DNA of 64,000 nt from Ottowia flava (GCF_008017535.1 NZ_VRUA01000003.1:124001-188000); one strand, 5' to 3'. Shown: positions 1 to 8,315, numbered from the stretch's first letter. Numbers and translations are program-made. The notes: generated from the letters alone by a model not told the origin.

Positions 1-560
1 ACGTCGAGGAGTTTGTGGCCTACCTGAAGGCCAACCCCCGCAAGGTCAGCTACGCCTCGCAGGGCAACGGCTCCACTTCGCACCTGACGGCCGCCATGTT
101 CATGCAGCTGACCGGCACCGAGATGATCCACATCCCGTACAAGGGCACGGCGCCGGCCCTGGTCGATATCGTCGGCGCCAACGTGGACGTGTTCTTCGAC
201 AACATCAGCTCCTCGGCCCAGTTTCACACGGGCGGCAAGCTCAAGATCCTGGCCGTGTCCGACGAGAAGCGCTCGCAGTTGTTGCCGCAGGTGCCCACTT
301 TCGTGGAATCCGGTATCCCCGGCATGGTCGCCGTGACCTTCTTCAGCATGGTCGCGCCGCCCGGCACGCCGAAGGCGGCCGTCGACTACGCGCACAAGCA
401 GTTTTCCGCCGAGCTGCTGACGCCGGACGTGCAGCAGAAATTCGCTCTCCAGGGGGCCACGCCGGCCGGCTGGACGCCGGCGCGCAGCGGTGAATTCATT
501 CGTGCCGAGTCCGCGAAGTGGAGCCGCGTGATCAAGTCAGCAAACGTCACATTGGAGTAA
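1..560 (+). CDS. tphC: Terephthalate-binding periplasmic protein (TTT/Bug family), 5'-truncated
   Basis: This is the C-terminal 185 or so residues of a Bug-type solute-binding protein of the tripartite tricarboxylate transporter family; the N-terminus and signal peptide lie left of the window. Visible family features are the segment IPYKGTAPALVDIVGANVDV and the later ILAVSDEKRSQLLPQVPTF, both typical of the closed part of the binding cleft. It sits 3 bp before tphA2, in the place TphC holds in the Comamonas operon. In that system TphC delivers terephthalate to a shared TctAB membrane pair. Family assignment is firm; terephthalate as ligand is inferred from the operon. Confidence 0.85.
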   Translation, partial: VEEFVAYLKANPRKVSYASQGNGSTSHLTAAMFMQLTGTEMIHIPYKGTAPALVDIVGANVDVFFDNISSSAQFHTGGKLKILAVSDEKRSQLLPQVPTFVESGIPGMVAVTFFSMVAPPGTPKAAVDYAHKQFSAELLTPDVQQKFALQGATPAGWTPARSGEFIRAESAKWSRVIKSANVTLE

Positions 561-563
561 GCC

Positions 564-1793
564 ATGCAGGAACAGACCATTCACTGGCGCGGCCCGAGCT
601 TGACCCGGGTGCCCTACGACCTCTACACCGACCCCGCCACCTCGCAGCGGGAGCAGGAACGCATCTATCGCGGCGCGACATGGAACTACCTCTGCCTGGA
701 GGCCGAACTGCCTGAAGCTGGCAGCTACCGGACCACCCACGTGGGCGACACGCCGGTGGTGGTGGTGAAGGACGCGGACGGCGAGATCTACGCCTTCGAA
801 AACCGCTGCGCACACCGCGGCGCGCTGATCGCGCTGGAGAAAGCCGGCACGGCGCAGAACTTCCAGTGCGTGTACCACGCCTGGAGTTACAACCTGCAGG
901 GCAGCCTGACGGGCGTGGCTTTCGAGAAGGGCGTCAAGGGCAAGGGCGGCATGCCCGAAGGTTTCTGCAAGGAAGACCACGGGCCGCGCAAGCTGCGCGT
1001 CGCGGTCTACTGCGGCCTGGTGTTCGGCAGCTTCAGCGAGGACGTCCCGTCCATCGAGGAGTACCTGGGCGACGAGATCTGTGCGCGCATCGAGCGCGTG
1101 CTGCACAAGCCGGTGGAGGTGATAGGCCGCTTCACCCAGGCCCTGCCGAACAACTGGAAGCTGTACTTCGAGAACGTCAAGGACAGCTACCACGCCAGCC
1201 TGCTGCACCTGTTCTTCACCACCTTCGAGCTGAACCGCCTGTCGCAGAAGGGCGGCGTGATCGTCGACGAATCGGGCGGCCACCACGTGAGCTATTCAAT
1301 GATCGACCCGGCGGCGGCCGACTCCTCGTACAAGGAACAGGGTCTGCGCTCGGACCATTCCAGGTACCGGCTCAAGGACACCACGGTGCTACAGGGATTC
1401 CATGAGTGGGACGACGGCATCACGCTGCAGATCCTGTCGGTGTTCCCGGGCTTCGTACTGCAGCAGATCCAGAACTGCCTCGCGGTGCGCCAGGTGCTGC
1501 CCAAGGGCCAGCATCACTCCGAACTGAACTGGACGTACATCGGCTTCACCGACGACACGCCGGAGCAGCGCAGGGTGCGCTTGAAGCAGCTGAACCTGGT
1601 GGGACCCGCCGGTTTCATTTCGATGGAAGACGGCGCCGTGGGGGGCTTCGTGCAGCGCGGCATCGCCGGCGCGCAGGGGCTCGAGGCGGTGGTGGAGATG
1701 GGCGGCGAGACCACCGGCTCCAGCGACGGCCGAGCCACCGAAACCTCGGTGCGCGGCTTCTGGAAAGCCTATCGCCAGCACATGGAAGCCTGA
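564..1793 (+). CDS. tphA2: Terephthalate 1,2-dioxygenase, oxygenase alpha subunit
   Basis: Catalytic subunit of a Rieske non-haem iron dioxygenase, 409 aa. The Rieske [2Fe-2S] ligands are C82, H84, C102 and H105 (CAH and CVYH). The mononuclear iron ligands are H210 and H215 (DSYHASLLH) and D356 (SMEDGAVGG). The two arginines reported to hold the terephthalate carboxylates in the Comamonas enzyme, R309 and R390, fall at exactly these positions (AVRQVLP; SDGRATE). The enzyme adds O2 to terephthalate, giving the 1,4-dicarboxy cis-dihydrodiol. It is followed 2 bp later by the beta subunit. The numbering match is from memory of the family, so the substrate call is strong but not proven. Confidence 0.94.
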   Translation: MQEQTIHWRGPSLTRVPYDLYTDPATSQREQERIYRGATWNYLCLEAELPEAGSYRTTHVGDTPVVVVKDADGEIYAFENRCAHRGALIALEKAGTAQNFQCVYHAWSYNLQGSLTGVAFEKGVKGKGGMPEGFCKEDHGPRKLRVAVYCGLVFGSFSEDVPSIEEYLGDEICARIERVLHKPVEVIGRFTQALPNNWKLYFENVKDSYHASLLHLFFTTFELNRLSQKGGVIVDESGGHHVSYSMIDPAAADSSYKEQGLRSDHSRYRLKDTTVLQGFHEWDDGITLQILSVFPGFVLQQIQNCLAVRQVLPKGQHHSELNWTYIGFTDDTPEQRRVRLKQLNLVGPAGFISMEDGAVGGFVQRGIAGAQGLEAVVEMGGETTGSSDGRATETSVRGFWKAYRQHMEA

Positions 1794-1795
1794 CC

Positions 1796-2260
1796 GTGAT
1801 CGACCTTCTCTCCCTGTGCGCGTTCAACGCGGCCTACGCGCAGGCCATCGACTCAGACAAGCTGGAGGAGTGGCCGGCCTTCTTCACGGAAGACTGCCAC
1901 TACCGCATCACCAATGTCGACAACGAGCGCGAGGGCCTGCCCGCCGGCATCGTCTTCGCCGATTCGCGGGCCATGCTGGAAGACCGCATCGCCGCGCTGC
2001 GCGAAGCCAACATCTACGAGCGACACCGCTACCGCCATCTGCTGAGCGTTCCGATGCTGGAGTCGGCCGACGACACCGTCACGGTGGCCCGCACCACCTT
2101 CATGGTGGCGCGCATCATGCACACCGGCGAAACCATGCTGTACGCCACTGGTGAATATCGCGACCGTTTCGTGCGGGCCGGTGGCAAGCTGCTGCTGGCC
2201 GAGCGGATGGCGGTGTGCGACAGCACGGTCATCGATACGCTGCTGGCCCTGCCGTTGTGA
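1796..2260 (+). CDS. tphA3: Terephthalate 1,2-dioxygenase, oxygenase beta subunit
   Basis: Small oxygenase subunit with the NTF2/SnoaL-like fold, 154 aa, the length I recall for Comamonas TphA3. It starts at GTG two bases after the tphA2 stop; the earlier ATGs in this frame lie inside tphA2. Typical beta-subunit segments are the N-terminal [16 protein letters not shown] and the later [11 protein letters not shown]. Its role is structural, supporting the alpha3beta3 hexamer. The stop overlaps the tphB start (GTGA), suggesting translational coupling. Confidence 0.92.
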   Translation: MIDLLSLCAFNAAYAQAIDSDKLEEWPAFFTEDCHYRITNVDNEREGLPAGIVFADSRAMLEDRIAALREANIYERHRYRHLLSVPMLESADDTVTVARTTFMVARIMHTGETMLYATGEYRDRFVRAGGKLLLAERMAVCDSTVIDTLLALPL

Positions 2261-3204
2261 GCTCCCCCACGCGTCGCATTGCGCTCTCCGTCGGCGACCC
2301 GAACGGGATCGGGCCCGAGATCGTGCTCAAGGCGCTGGATGAACTGGCCGGCGAGCAGCGCCTGCACGTGGCCGTGTTCGGCCCGCCGGCGGTGCTGGAG
2401 CGCGCGGCCACCGTCACCGGCTTGCATCGGTTGCTTGCTTCGCTCGACTTGCGCGCGGCGGGCGAGCTGCCGGCCGCAGCGGCGCGGCCCGGCCAGGTGA
2501 ATGCGGAGGCCGGTGCCAGCGCCGTGGCCTGCGCCACCGCGGCCATCCAAGCGTGCCGCGCCGGCGAGTTCGACGCGGTCGTGGCCGGCCCGCACCACGA
2601 GACCGCGATCGCCCAGGCCGGCATCCCCTTCAGCGGCTATCCCTCGCTGCTGGCGCGCGCCTGCGGCCAGCCGGAGGACCAGGTGTTCCTGCTGCTCATG
2701 GGCGGCGGCCTGCGCATCGTGCACGTGACGCTGCACGAGAGCGTGGCCACGGCCCTGGGCCGTATCACGCCCGACCTGGTGGTCGCCGCCACGCGGGCCG
2801 GCGTGCGGGCCTGCCGCATGCTGGGGCTGGCGCAGCCGCGGGTGGCGCTGTTCGGCATCAATCCGCACGCGTCCGAGGGCACCCTGTTCGGGCGCGAGGA
2901 CGCCGAGCGCGTCGCGCCGGCGGCGCGGCAGCTGCTCGCCGAGGGCCTGGACCTCACCGGACCGCATGGAGCCGATGTGCTGCTGGCGGACCGCGATCAC
3001 GACCTGTACGTGGCCATGTTCCACGACCAGGGCCACATCCCCGTCAAGCTGCTGGCGCCGCAGGCGGCCAGCGCCATCTCCATAGGTGCCGACGTGCTGC
3101 TGGCCAGCACCGGGCACGGCAGCGCGATGGACATCGCCGGCCAGGGCATCGCCCGGCCCGACGCCCTGCTGCGCAGCCTGCGCCTGCTCGGCGGCCTTTC
3201 CTGA
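2257..3204 (+). CDS. tphB: 1,2-dihydroxy-3,5-cyclohexadiene-1,4-dicarboxylate dehydrogenase (PdxA-like)
   Basis: PdxA-superfamily dehydrogenase, 315 aa when started at the GTG overlapping the tphA3 stop. An upstream start in the same frame would only read back into tphA3. Signature segments are [17 protein letters not shown] near the N-terminus and the metal-site motif [13 protein letters not shown]. In terephthalate operons this enzyme oxidises and decarboxylates the cis-dihydrodiol to protocatechuate. A housekeeping PdxA role (pyridoxal phosphate synthesis) is the alternative but is unlikely inside this operon. Confidence 0.92.
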   Translation: MSSPTRRIALSVGDPNGIGPEIVLKALDELAGEQRLHVAVFGPPAVLERAATVTGLHRLLASLDLRAAGELPAAAARPGQVNAEAGASAVACATAAIQACRAGEFDAVVAGPHHETAIAQAGIPFSGYPSLLARACGQPEDQVFLLLMGGGLRIVHVTLHESVATALGRITPDLVVAATRAGVRACRMLGLAQPRVALFGINPHASEGTLFGREDAERVAPAARQLLAEGLDLTGPHGADVLLADRDHDLYVAMFHDQGHIPVKLLAPQAASAISIGADVLLASTGHGSAMDIAGQGIARPDALLRSLRLLGGLS

Positions 3205-3216
3205 AAAGCGCACCCC

Positions 3217-4215
3217 ATGGCCCACCACATCCGCATTTCCGGAACCGACCTGCATTTCGCCTGCGAGCACGGCGAAAACATCCTGGACGCCGCGCTCAAG
3301 GCGGGGATCGAGATGCCCTATTCCTGCCGCAAGGGGGTGTGCGGCAATTGCGCCGGCGGGGTGGTGGCCGGAGAAGTCCTGAGCCCACCCAGCGAAGCCA
3401 AGCCGGCCGGCAAGCACTTGTACTGCCAGTGCCAGCCGCTGTCGGACGTGGAACTGGCACCGACCGCGTGGCACCGCATCGACCCGTCCGCGCGCAAGAC
3501 CTTCACAGTCAAGGTGTTCCGCAACGCGCTGGCCAGCGAAGATGTCAGCGTGCTTCAGCTGCGGTTGCCGGCGGGGCAGCGGGCCAGGTTCAAGGCCGGC
3601 CAGTACCTGCAGGTGACGCTGCCCGATGGAAGCCGCCGATCGTATTCCATGGCAAATCCGCCGCACGAGAGCGACGCGCTCCAGCTGCATATTCGGCACG
3701 TTCCGGGTGGGCAGTTCACGCAGATCGTGCCGAACCTGAAGGTCGGCGACACTCTGCAGGTGGAACTGCCCTTTGGCAACTTCGAACTCCGCGAGGACTC
3801 CACCGCTCCCATGTTGTGCGTTGTGGGGGGCACGGGCTTTGCACCCGTCAAGTCGCTTCTTGACGATATTGTGAAGAAGCGCGTGCAGCGACCGGTGATG
3901 CTGTTGTGGGGCGGCCGCAACCGCAGGGGACTCTACCTGCTGCCCGCCGTGGAACGGTGGCGGAAGCTGCTGCCCGGGTTCACCTTTCTGCCGGTGATTG
4001 AAGAGGGACTTGACGCGGAAGCGCTTGGCGCATTCCATGGCAGGGTAGACGATGCTGTGCGTGCACAGTGCCCCGACCTCACCGCCTATGAAGTTTATTG
4101 TTGCGGCGCACCGCCGATGGTAAGCGCCGTGCGTAAGGCAGCGGAGGAACGAGGCCTTGATTCGCAGCACTTCTTCAGTGACGTCTTCGTGCCGGGGCCC
4201 GCAGCAGAGCTTTAG
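3217..4215 (+). CDS. tphA1: Terephthalate 1,2-dioxygenase reductase
   Basis: Electron-transfer component, 332 aa. The N-terminal plant-type ferredoxin domain has cysteines C37, C42 and C45 (CRKGVCGNC) with the fourth at about C70-72. It is followed by a flavin-binding barrel (RRSYSMANPP) and an NAD-binding domain (CVVGGTGFAPVKSLL). It passes electrons from NADH to the TphA2 Rieske centre. The gene starts 12 bp after tphB and is the last recognisable gene of the operon. Codon use is less GC-biased near the 3' end than at the start, and decayed DNA begins directly after the stop. Confidence 0.93.
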   Translation: MAHHIRISGTDLHFACEHGENILDAALKAGIEMPYSCRKGVCGNCAGGVVAGEVLSPPSEAKPAGKHLYCQCQPLSDVELAPTAWHRIDPSARKTFTVKVFRNALASEDVSVLQLRLPAGQRARFKAGQYLQVTLPDGSRRSYSMANPPHESDALQLHIRHVPGGQFTQIVPNLKVGDTLQVELPFGNFELREDSTAPMLCVVGGTGFAPVKSLLDDIVKKRVQRPVMLLWGGRNRRGLYLLPAVERWRKLLPGFTFLPVIEEGLDAEALGAFHGRVDDAVRAQCPDLTAYEVYCCGAPPMVSAVRKAAEERGLDSQHFFSDVFVPGPAAEL

Positions 4216-4341
4216 GTGCCTGGTCCGCACGAAGGCATTGTCAACCCGTGGTCCACCTATGAACCTGCTCGTGCTGACAACCCCGGACTTCCTACCTTTG
4301 ACTGGTACGGAGGAAGGATGCAGGTCACTCCAGCCAAGTGA
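4216..4341 (+). other. Short open tail after tphA1, possible gene remnant
   Basis: Directly after the tphA1 TAG there is an in-phase GTG followed by 40 codons ending at a TGA. The peptide contains NPWSTYEP and FDWYGGRM, has a protein-like composition, and looks like the C-terminal end of a larger protein, but I do not recognise the family. There is no ribosome binding site. It may be the end of a gene whose front was deleted when tphA1 was joined here. Confidence 0.3.
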
Positions 4342-4921
4342 GAGCTGGCGCGAAGTCGTTATAGAAAACTCGGTAGTTCGCCTCTCCTGCGTGTCCGAAC
4401 GCGATGCGTGCTAGGTACGCGATGCGGGTGTTGGAGCCCAGGATGGCGGTGCGCAAGGACGCGGAGCCGAGACCTGGGGCCGCCAGCTCGGCGGCGGCGG
4501 TGAGCCGGTCAGGAATCCGGGGCGGCTGCTGGGCACCGAAACCGAGGCCTTTGAGAGAGCGCTGTCCGCCGCGCGCTGCCCTGCAGGAGCGCCGCACGTT
4601 AGTCACGTGGCTGCAAGCGGCGCGATGCCGCCGGCACACAACCGTGTATATGTCGAAGGGGCCTTCCTCACCGTGGGCTCGGCCGGGACCCGCCTCCGAT
4701 GCGGATGGGTCGGAGTAGGAGGCCGCCGCATCACACAGCTAACTCCAAGCAGGCACTCGGCTTCAGCAATTACGCTGCAAGCAGGACCCGAAAAGTACCC
4801 TCTTCGAGCCGCGCCTGCTCGTGTCTTCCGGAGCCGTTGGCGGGCTAGCGTACAGATCAGTTGGGGCGGCGCCCTTGGCATGGGATTGCGACTCCGACTT
4901 CGTCATGTTCTGGGAGGCGCA
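4342..4921. other. Decayed DNA without a recognisable gene
   Basis: About 580 bp with no frame I can assign to a family. On the minus strand, 4325-4639 stays open and encodes a stretch containing NTRIAYLARIAFGHAGEANY, which looks like real protein, but I could not place it. The rest reads poorly in every frame. Given the gene fragments on its right, this is most likely more of the same degraded material. Confidence 0.4.
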
Positions 4922-5083
4922 TCAACTCGGGATTGAGAGGTCGTTCTTGAAGAAGTGCAAGGCAAGCTTTGCGCAATCTTCAGGAGCTCTGAGGCCGCGC
5001 GCACAGACGGGTACGCTAGCGGCCAACGCGTCGCGCATTTCCTTCCGCATACCGTACGGCATGGGCGTGCCGAAAATGCCCGT
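4922..5083 (-). pseudogene. C-terminal remnant of an SDR-type 3-hydroxyacyl-CoA dehydrogenase
   Basis: The minus strand reads GIFGTPMPYG, then EMRDALAASVP and APEDCAKLALHFFKND, before a TGA. This order (IFGTPM, then a helix ending in LAASVPFP, then a PEDYAALALHIIEN-like helix) is the C-terminus of the short-chain 3-hydroxyacyl-CoA / 2-methyl-3-hydroxybutyryl-CoA dehydrogenase family. The family's last residues (NGEVIRLDGA) and everything before GIFG are missing. It abuts the end of the PaaH-like fragment, so two unrelated genes have been joined by deletion. The family call is from memory. Confidence 0.6.
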
Positions 5084-5086
5084 TGC

Positions 5087-5490
5087 TCATGCTGCGACGC
5101 CCGCTGCGCGCCAGTTTGCGCGCGATCGTTCGTCGAACACGGCAACGTCCTGGAGGCACTCATCCCGTGCGACCTGCCATGCGGGCCAGCCATCCGTCAG
5201 TCGCAGTTGCCGCCGGCCGATGGCAATACCGTTCCAAGCGCTCGCCGATACAGGGTTGAAGGGTAGTCCCGCCTTCGCCGCTGCCGCGGCGAGCGCCTCC
5301 CCGGCAGCACCCGCACCATGGATTTCCGTCCTGGCGTCTGTGCTCGGACGAGCGTACTCCTGGCACTTCAAGGCTGGGACGCCGGCGGGATAGGTGTAAA
5401 AAAGCCCCTCCCGGACTTGCACCCGAACAGACCGCCGTCCACAAGTTCGCGCTGCACCAGGCTCGGCGTGAAGCGCCGGGGGAGGTTCAG
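5087..5490 (-). pseudogene. Internal remnant of a PaaH-type 3-hydroxyacyl-CoA dehydrogenase, frameshifted
   Basis: Reading leftward, the fragment starts with RRFTPSLVQRELVDGG and CKSGRGF, the conserved C-domain block of phenylacetate-pathway 3-hydroxyacyl-CoA dehydrogenases. At a run of six A (5398-5403) the frame slips. It continues in another frame as YTYPAGVP and then LRLTDGWPAWQVA, matching the family's LTDGRTATQRA block, and stops at 5087. Both ends are missing: on the right it is joined to a nucleotidyltransferase N-terminus, on the left to an SDR fragment. Confidence 0.65.
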
Positions 5491-5691
5491 CGGACAGGTG
5501 GCACCGTCGATCCTGTCGGCCAGCTCCGGCGCCTGCAGGGGATAGATGTCTGCCTCCATGGACACGGTGAACACATCCTCTGGCCGGGGCACCGCGCCCA
5601 GGATGGACTGGCTGCCGACGATGACGAACTCGTACTGGTCGGTGATGTCACCGCTGGCACGGATGATGTGCTCCAGCTCCTCCCGCGTCAC
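5368..5691 (-). pseudogene. Truncated nucleotidyltransferase (toxin-like) joined to PaaH sequence
   Basis: The first 64 residues or so match the N-terminus of nucleotidyltransferases of the DUF6036 type, with EFVIVGSQSILGAVP as the strand containing the GS motif and VSMEADIYP carrying an acidic residue. After DRIDGA the sequence changes abruptly into PaaH-like dehydrogenase (RRFTPSL), giving a 107-aa chimera. The start is a GTG that overlaps the stop of the XRE gene before it (GTGA). Full-length relatives are about 180 aa, so the catalytic fold is incomplete and the protein is probably inactive. Intact pairs resemble toxin-antitoxin modules. Confidence 0.65.
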
Positions 5692-6374
5692 GGCTGTCCC
5701 TCAGGTGCATCGTCCAGCTCGCCGCCCATTGCAACGCCCTTCTTGAGTTCGCCCACCTGCTGCAAGATGGCCTGCCGGGTCTCGGGCGGCAGGATCGTGA
5801 CCAGCGGCGATGCCTGGCGCAGCTGCTGCGCACGACGGGTGCGGGCCAGCACCTTGCGCCAGGCGCCCGCCTTCAGAATGTCCTCCCACTCACGCCACAA
5901 GGCGGCAGAGCGAATATCTCCGGTGGCCAGCCAGCGCTGGAGCGTGTCCTGCGCCTGCTGCACCTGAGCAGGGTCGGTCTTGGCCAGGCGCACGGCTTCT
6001 TCGTGCAGAGCCAGGCTTTGCAAATCCTGCAACTGATGCCTGGTTGGATCGGCACGCACGTGCACTTGTACGACGGGCGCCAGATGCCTGGAGCGCGCAG
6101 CCGCAGAGCCGGCAGGCGCCGGTTGCAAGACATCGCCCGCCAGCAATGCCAGATCACCACCCACGCCGAGGATGGACATGACGCGCAGGTAGGTTCCGAT
6201 GGACGGCGCGGGGTCGCCCGACTCGACCGCGCGCAGGGTGTTGCGCGTCATGCCTGCGCGTGCTGCAAGCTCTACCGTGCCCAGACGCTGCGCCTTTCGC
6301 AGGCGCTTGAGGCGGTCGCCGAGTTGCAGCAACAGCTGGCGCTCAAGGAGAAGGCTTGATCTCTCAATCGTCAT
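5688..6374 (-). CDS. XRE-family transcriptional regulator, partner of a nucleotidyltransferase
   Basis: 228-aa protein with an N-terminal Cro/C1-type HTH at about residues 15-70 (TVELAARAGMTRNTLRAVES) and a long helical C-terminal region of unknown function. It overlaps the truncated nucleotidyltransferase by 4 bp. In intact loci this order, regulator then DUF6036-type nucleotidyltransferase, behaves like an antitoxin-toxin pair, so the protein is probably a repressor or antitoxin whose partner has been lost. Repeated TTTGGTCAT and ACCAAA elements around its start suggest autoregulation. Confidence 0.65.
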   Translation of the reverse strand: MTIERSSLLLERQLLLQLGDRLKRLRKAQRLGTVELAARAGMTRNTLRAVESGDPAPSIGTYLRVMSILGVGGDLALLAGDVLQPAPAGSAAARSRHLAPVVQVHVRADPTRHQLQDLQSLALHEEAVRLAKTDPAQVQQAQDTLQRWLATGDIRSAALWREWEDILKAGAWRKVLARTRRAQQLRQASPLVTILPPETRQAILQQVGELKKGVAMGGELDDAPEGQP

Positions 6375-6415
6375 TTGGTCATTATTTTAACCAAACAACG
6401 AATTTTGGTCATAAC
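6373..6415. promoter_or_regulatory. Candidate autoregulatory operator of the XRE gene
   Basis: An AT-rich stretch over and just upstream of the XRE start holds two direct copies of TTTGGTCAT (6374-6382 and 6403-6411) and an ACCAAA that pairs with the first as an inverted repeat. That is the arrangement expected for a dimeric HTH repressor. No mapped promoter; inference only. Confidence 0.4.
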
Positions 6416-6473
6416 AGGAGCCATTCTTCAGTGTCATGGAGCGTGCTCATGGGACACCAAAAAACCAAGGGTG

Positions 6474-7589
6474 TCAGCCCAATGCCGGCGACGGCTCCCC
6501 GCGCGGAGGTTTCGGGCGCACAGCAACCGTGCTGCGAACAGCCCAGATTGACTCAGGAGCGGGGCGCATAGTCCTTCCTGAATAACCAGCGATTTTCTTA
6601 CCATAGTGTCTACGGGCTGTGTTGGTACTGCTATGCCCAAATAGGGCAGCGATTTCTTTCTCAGTAAGTCCATCGGCGCGGGCATTGGCAACTGCTTGAT
6701 GGCGAGTACTGTATAGCGTCGGTTTTTGCCCTTGCCACCCAGCCTTAATCAATACTCTACGGATAGTGCGCTGCATGCTGCCGTATATCTTCTTGTAAAT
6801 TTCTTCTTCGGATAATGACATCAGACGATCAGTTTTCAATTTGCTGATCAAACCAATCCATTGCTGGATATATCGAATGCCTTCGTCATCAATGCTATCA
6901 AGAAGTATGATCCGCATATGACCATTGCCACGTACAGTGGAGTGCTTGGCGTTCAGGACTTCAAGAGCAGGCGAAATTTTTGCTGATCCATCGGGCTGAA
7001 ATATGTGCTCGCCCAACGCATTTCTGTGCTGATAATTTATGATCCGAGCATTCAACCATTCGACGGGGCGAAGTCCCAAAAATAGATTTACCCGAATAAA
7101 TATCAGAGAATCAAGAAGGGATTCGGATCCTGAAGTGAAGGCTTCGTTCATCAGCATATCAAATGCTTCATCGGGAAATGCCTTCGCTTTTTTTGATGAT
7201 GTATTTTTTGAATTTACCGATAATTCACCAATAGGTGTTGAAATAATATCATTGTATGCGCATTCAAACCGCCAAAGCTCGCTGGAATTTGAGTCATAAG
7301 CTGATCGACCTTCCGCAGCAATCCAAAACAAGGCCACCGCCTTTTCCAGGCGCGCTGTCGCCTGCGTAATTGCCTTTGATTCAACGCGTTTAGTAAAATC
7401 ACGCACAATTATTTCTGGTGTCAACTTCCAATATCCGCCGATAGATGGTCTCTTTGCAATTTGCTCCAATTTTCTCAGGTATAAATTTACAGTACTTTTA
7501 GCCAGCGATTCTCCTACCATCTCCTCCTCAAGAATGCGATTTGCAAATGCTTTTGCGCGAAAGGCGCCATCAGATGATTTTTCGTCCAT
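6474..7589 (-). CDS. Tyrosine recombinase / phage-type integrase
   Basis: Site-specific recombinase of about 371 aa from the ATG at 7589; a TTG at 7664 would add 25 residues. The catalytic pattern is visible: the first arginine in FLGLRPVEWL, the second in LYSTRHQAV, the histidine in LFGHSSTN, and the tyrosine in RRHYGKK, with an N-terminal SAM-like core-binding region. The tail after the tyrosine is GC-rich, unlike the body. The gene is strikingly AT-rich against its surroundings, a sign of transfer. It may integrate the local island or a smaller element; the structured DNA just upstream is a candidate recombination site. Confidence 0.85.
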   Translation of the reverse strand: MDEKSSDGAFRAKAFANRILEEEMVGESLAKSTVNLYLRKLEQIAKRPSIGGYWKLTPEIIVRDFTKRVESKAITQATARLEKAVALFWIAAEGRSAYDSNSSELWRFECAYNDIISTPIGELSVNSKNTSSKKAKAFPDEAFDMLMNEAFTSGSESLLDSLIFIRVNLFLGLRPVEWLNARIINYQHRNALGEHIFQPDGSAKISPALEVLNAKHSTVRGNGHMRIILLDSIDDEGIRYIQQWIGLISKLKTDRLMSLSEEEIYKKIYGSMQRTIRRVLIKAGWQGQKPTLYSTRHQAVANARADGLTEKEIAALFGHSSTNTARRHYGKKIAGYSGRTMRPAPESIWAVRSTVAVRPKPPRGEPSPALG

Positions 7590-7813
7590 ATATGCCCAGC
7601 CAATAATTAACACAGAATGACTCAGAGCTGAATTCAGGACGCCAAGTGGGCGCAAAAAAATCAAGCTCTGAAATCAAAAATATCAGTGGATCGGGGCCAA
7701 AAATTCTTGGCGACGCCACCATCAACACTGAAAATTATGGCGGCAAGGGAAGGTTTCAGGCGTAAGTGTTTCGGTGGCAAGTGTGTCGTAGCCAGTTTGC
7801 AGGTGATGTTTTC

Positions 7814-8042
7814 TTGGTCACAGTGCAGCATTACTCCCCCAAAAGGTGTACGTATCGCCGCCAAAAAAGATACGTATCACAGCCGCAAAACAAGGATGAA
7901 CAGGGGTTTCACGGCTATTTTGTGCTCAAATCCAGCCCAAATGTGCACATATCACAGCATCTGTTGCCATGGCGGGATTGCAATTGACGCTTGGCGGCGA
8001 AATTTCGGGGAAGTAATGCTGCACGGGGCTGCCTGTGACCAA
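7814..8042. repeat. Large interrupted inverted repeat
   Basis: The left arm holds TTGGTCACAG (7814-7823), TGCAGCATTACTCCCC (7824-7839) and CGCCGCCAA (7856-7864). The right arm holds the same blocks reversed: TTGGCGGCG (7991-7999), GGGGAAGTAATGCTGCA (8007-8023) and CTGTGACCAA (8033-8042), with a few bases of spacing difference. The centre is near 7928. The position upstream of a tyrosine recombinase suggests recombinase or accessory-factor binding sites. Confidence 0.65.
7849..7876. repeat. Perfect 8-bp hairpin
   Basis: TACGTATC (7849-7856) and GATACGTA (7869-7876) form a perfect stem around a 12-base loop. It lies inside the left arm of the larger inverted repeat. There is no T-run, so it is not a typical terminator. 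Confidence 0.6.
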
Positions 8043-8100
8043 AAAATATTTTTGCGCAAACGAGACAAATTACATTTACGTGCCATCAAGGAGACGTCAG

Positions 8101-8252
8101 CGTGCTGTGTTGGTGCTTTGTAGGTGCTGCGATGGTGCAATAGATGAAATCAACACGCTGCTCATTGGGTGGCATATTACTGCTCTATGAGCGCACCAAC
8201 AGAGCACCTTCAGAGCACCTTCAGAGCACCTTCAGAGCACCTTCAGAGCACC
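8101..8252. repeat. Two opposed 11-bp-phased repeat arrays
   Basis: The left array has GGTGCT or a one-base variant starting at 8101, 8112, 8123 and 8134, exactly 11 bp apart. The right array has the reverse complement, AGCACC or CGCACC, at 8192, 8203, 8214, 8225, 8236 and 8247, also 11 bp apart. Within it the unit CAGAGCACCTT is repeated exactly four times from 8200. The arrays face each other across about 50 bp. Eleven-bp phasing puts every site on the same DNA face, as expected for cooperative protein binding. Confidence 0.75.
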
Positions 8253-8315
8253 GATGCAGCACATATTGCAACGATCATGAAAGTGCCCAAGAATTGAAAA
8301 GAATTCAGATATTGA

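Larger units (their letters stand above)
7590..8100. other. Gene-free upstream region of the recombinase
   Basis: About 510 bp of mixed composition with no convincing coding frame. It contains the inverted repeat pair at 7814-7864 / 7991-8042 and the hairpin at 7849-7876, described separately, plus scattered copies of TTGGCGRCG. It lies between the recombinase and the phased repeat arrays. Confidence 0.5.

Noticed and set aside
2029-4230. 733-codon open frame on the minus strand
   Set aside because: It lies antisense to tphB and tphA1, has no family features, and is open because of high GC content and codon bias on the other strand.
7661-7864. Short ORFs near the recombinase upstream region
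   Set aside because: They overlap the inverted repeat, have no ribosome binding site and no resemblance to known proteins.
8200-8252. Tandem repeat considered as a CRISPR array
   Set aside because: The 11-bp units are contiguous with no spacers, and no cas genes are present.
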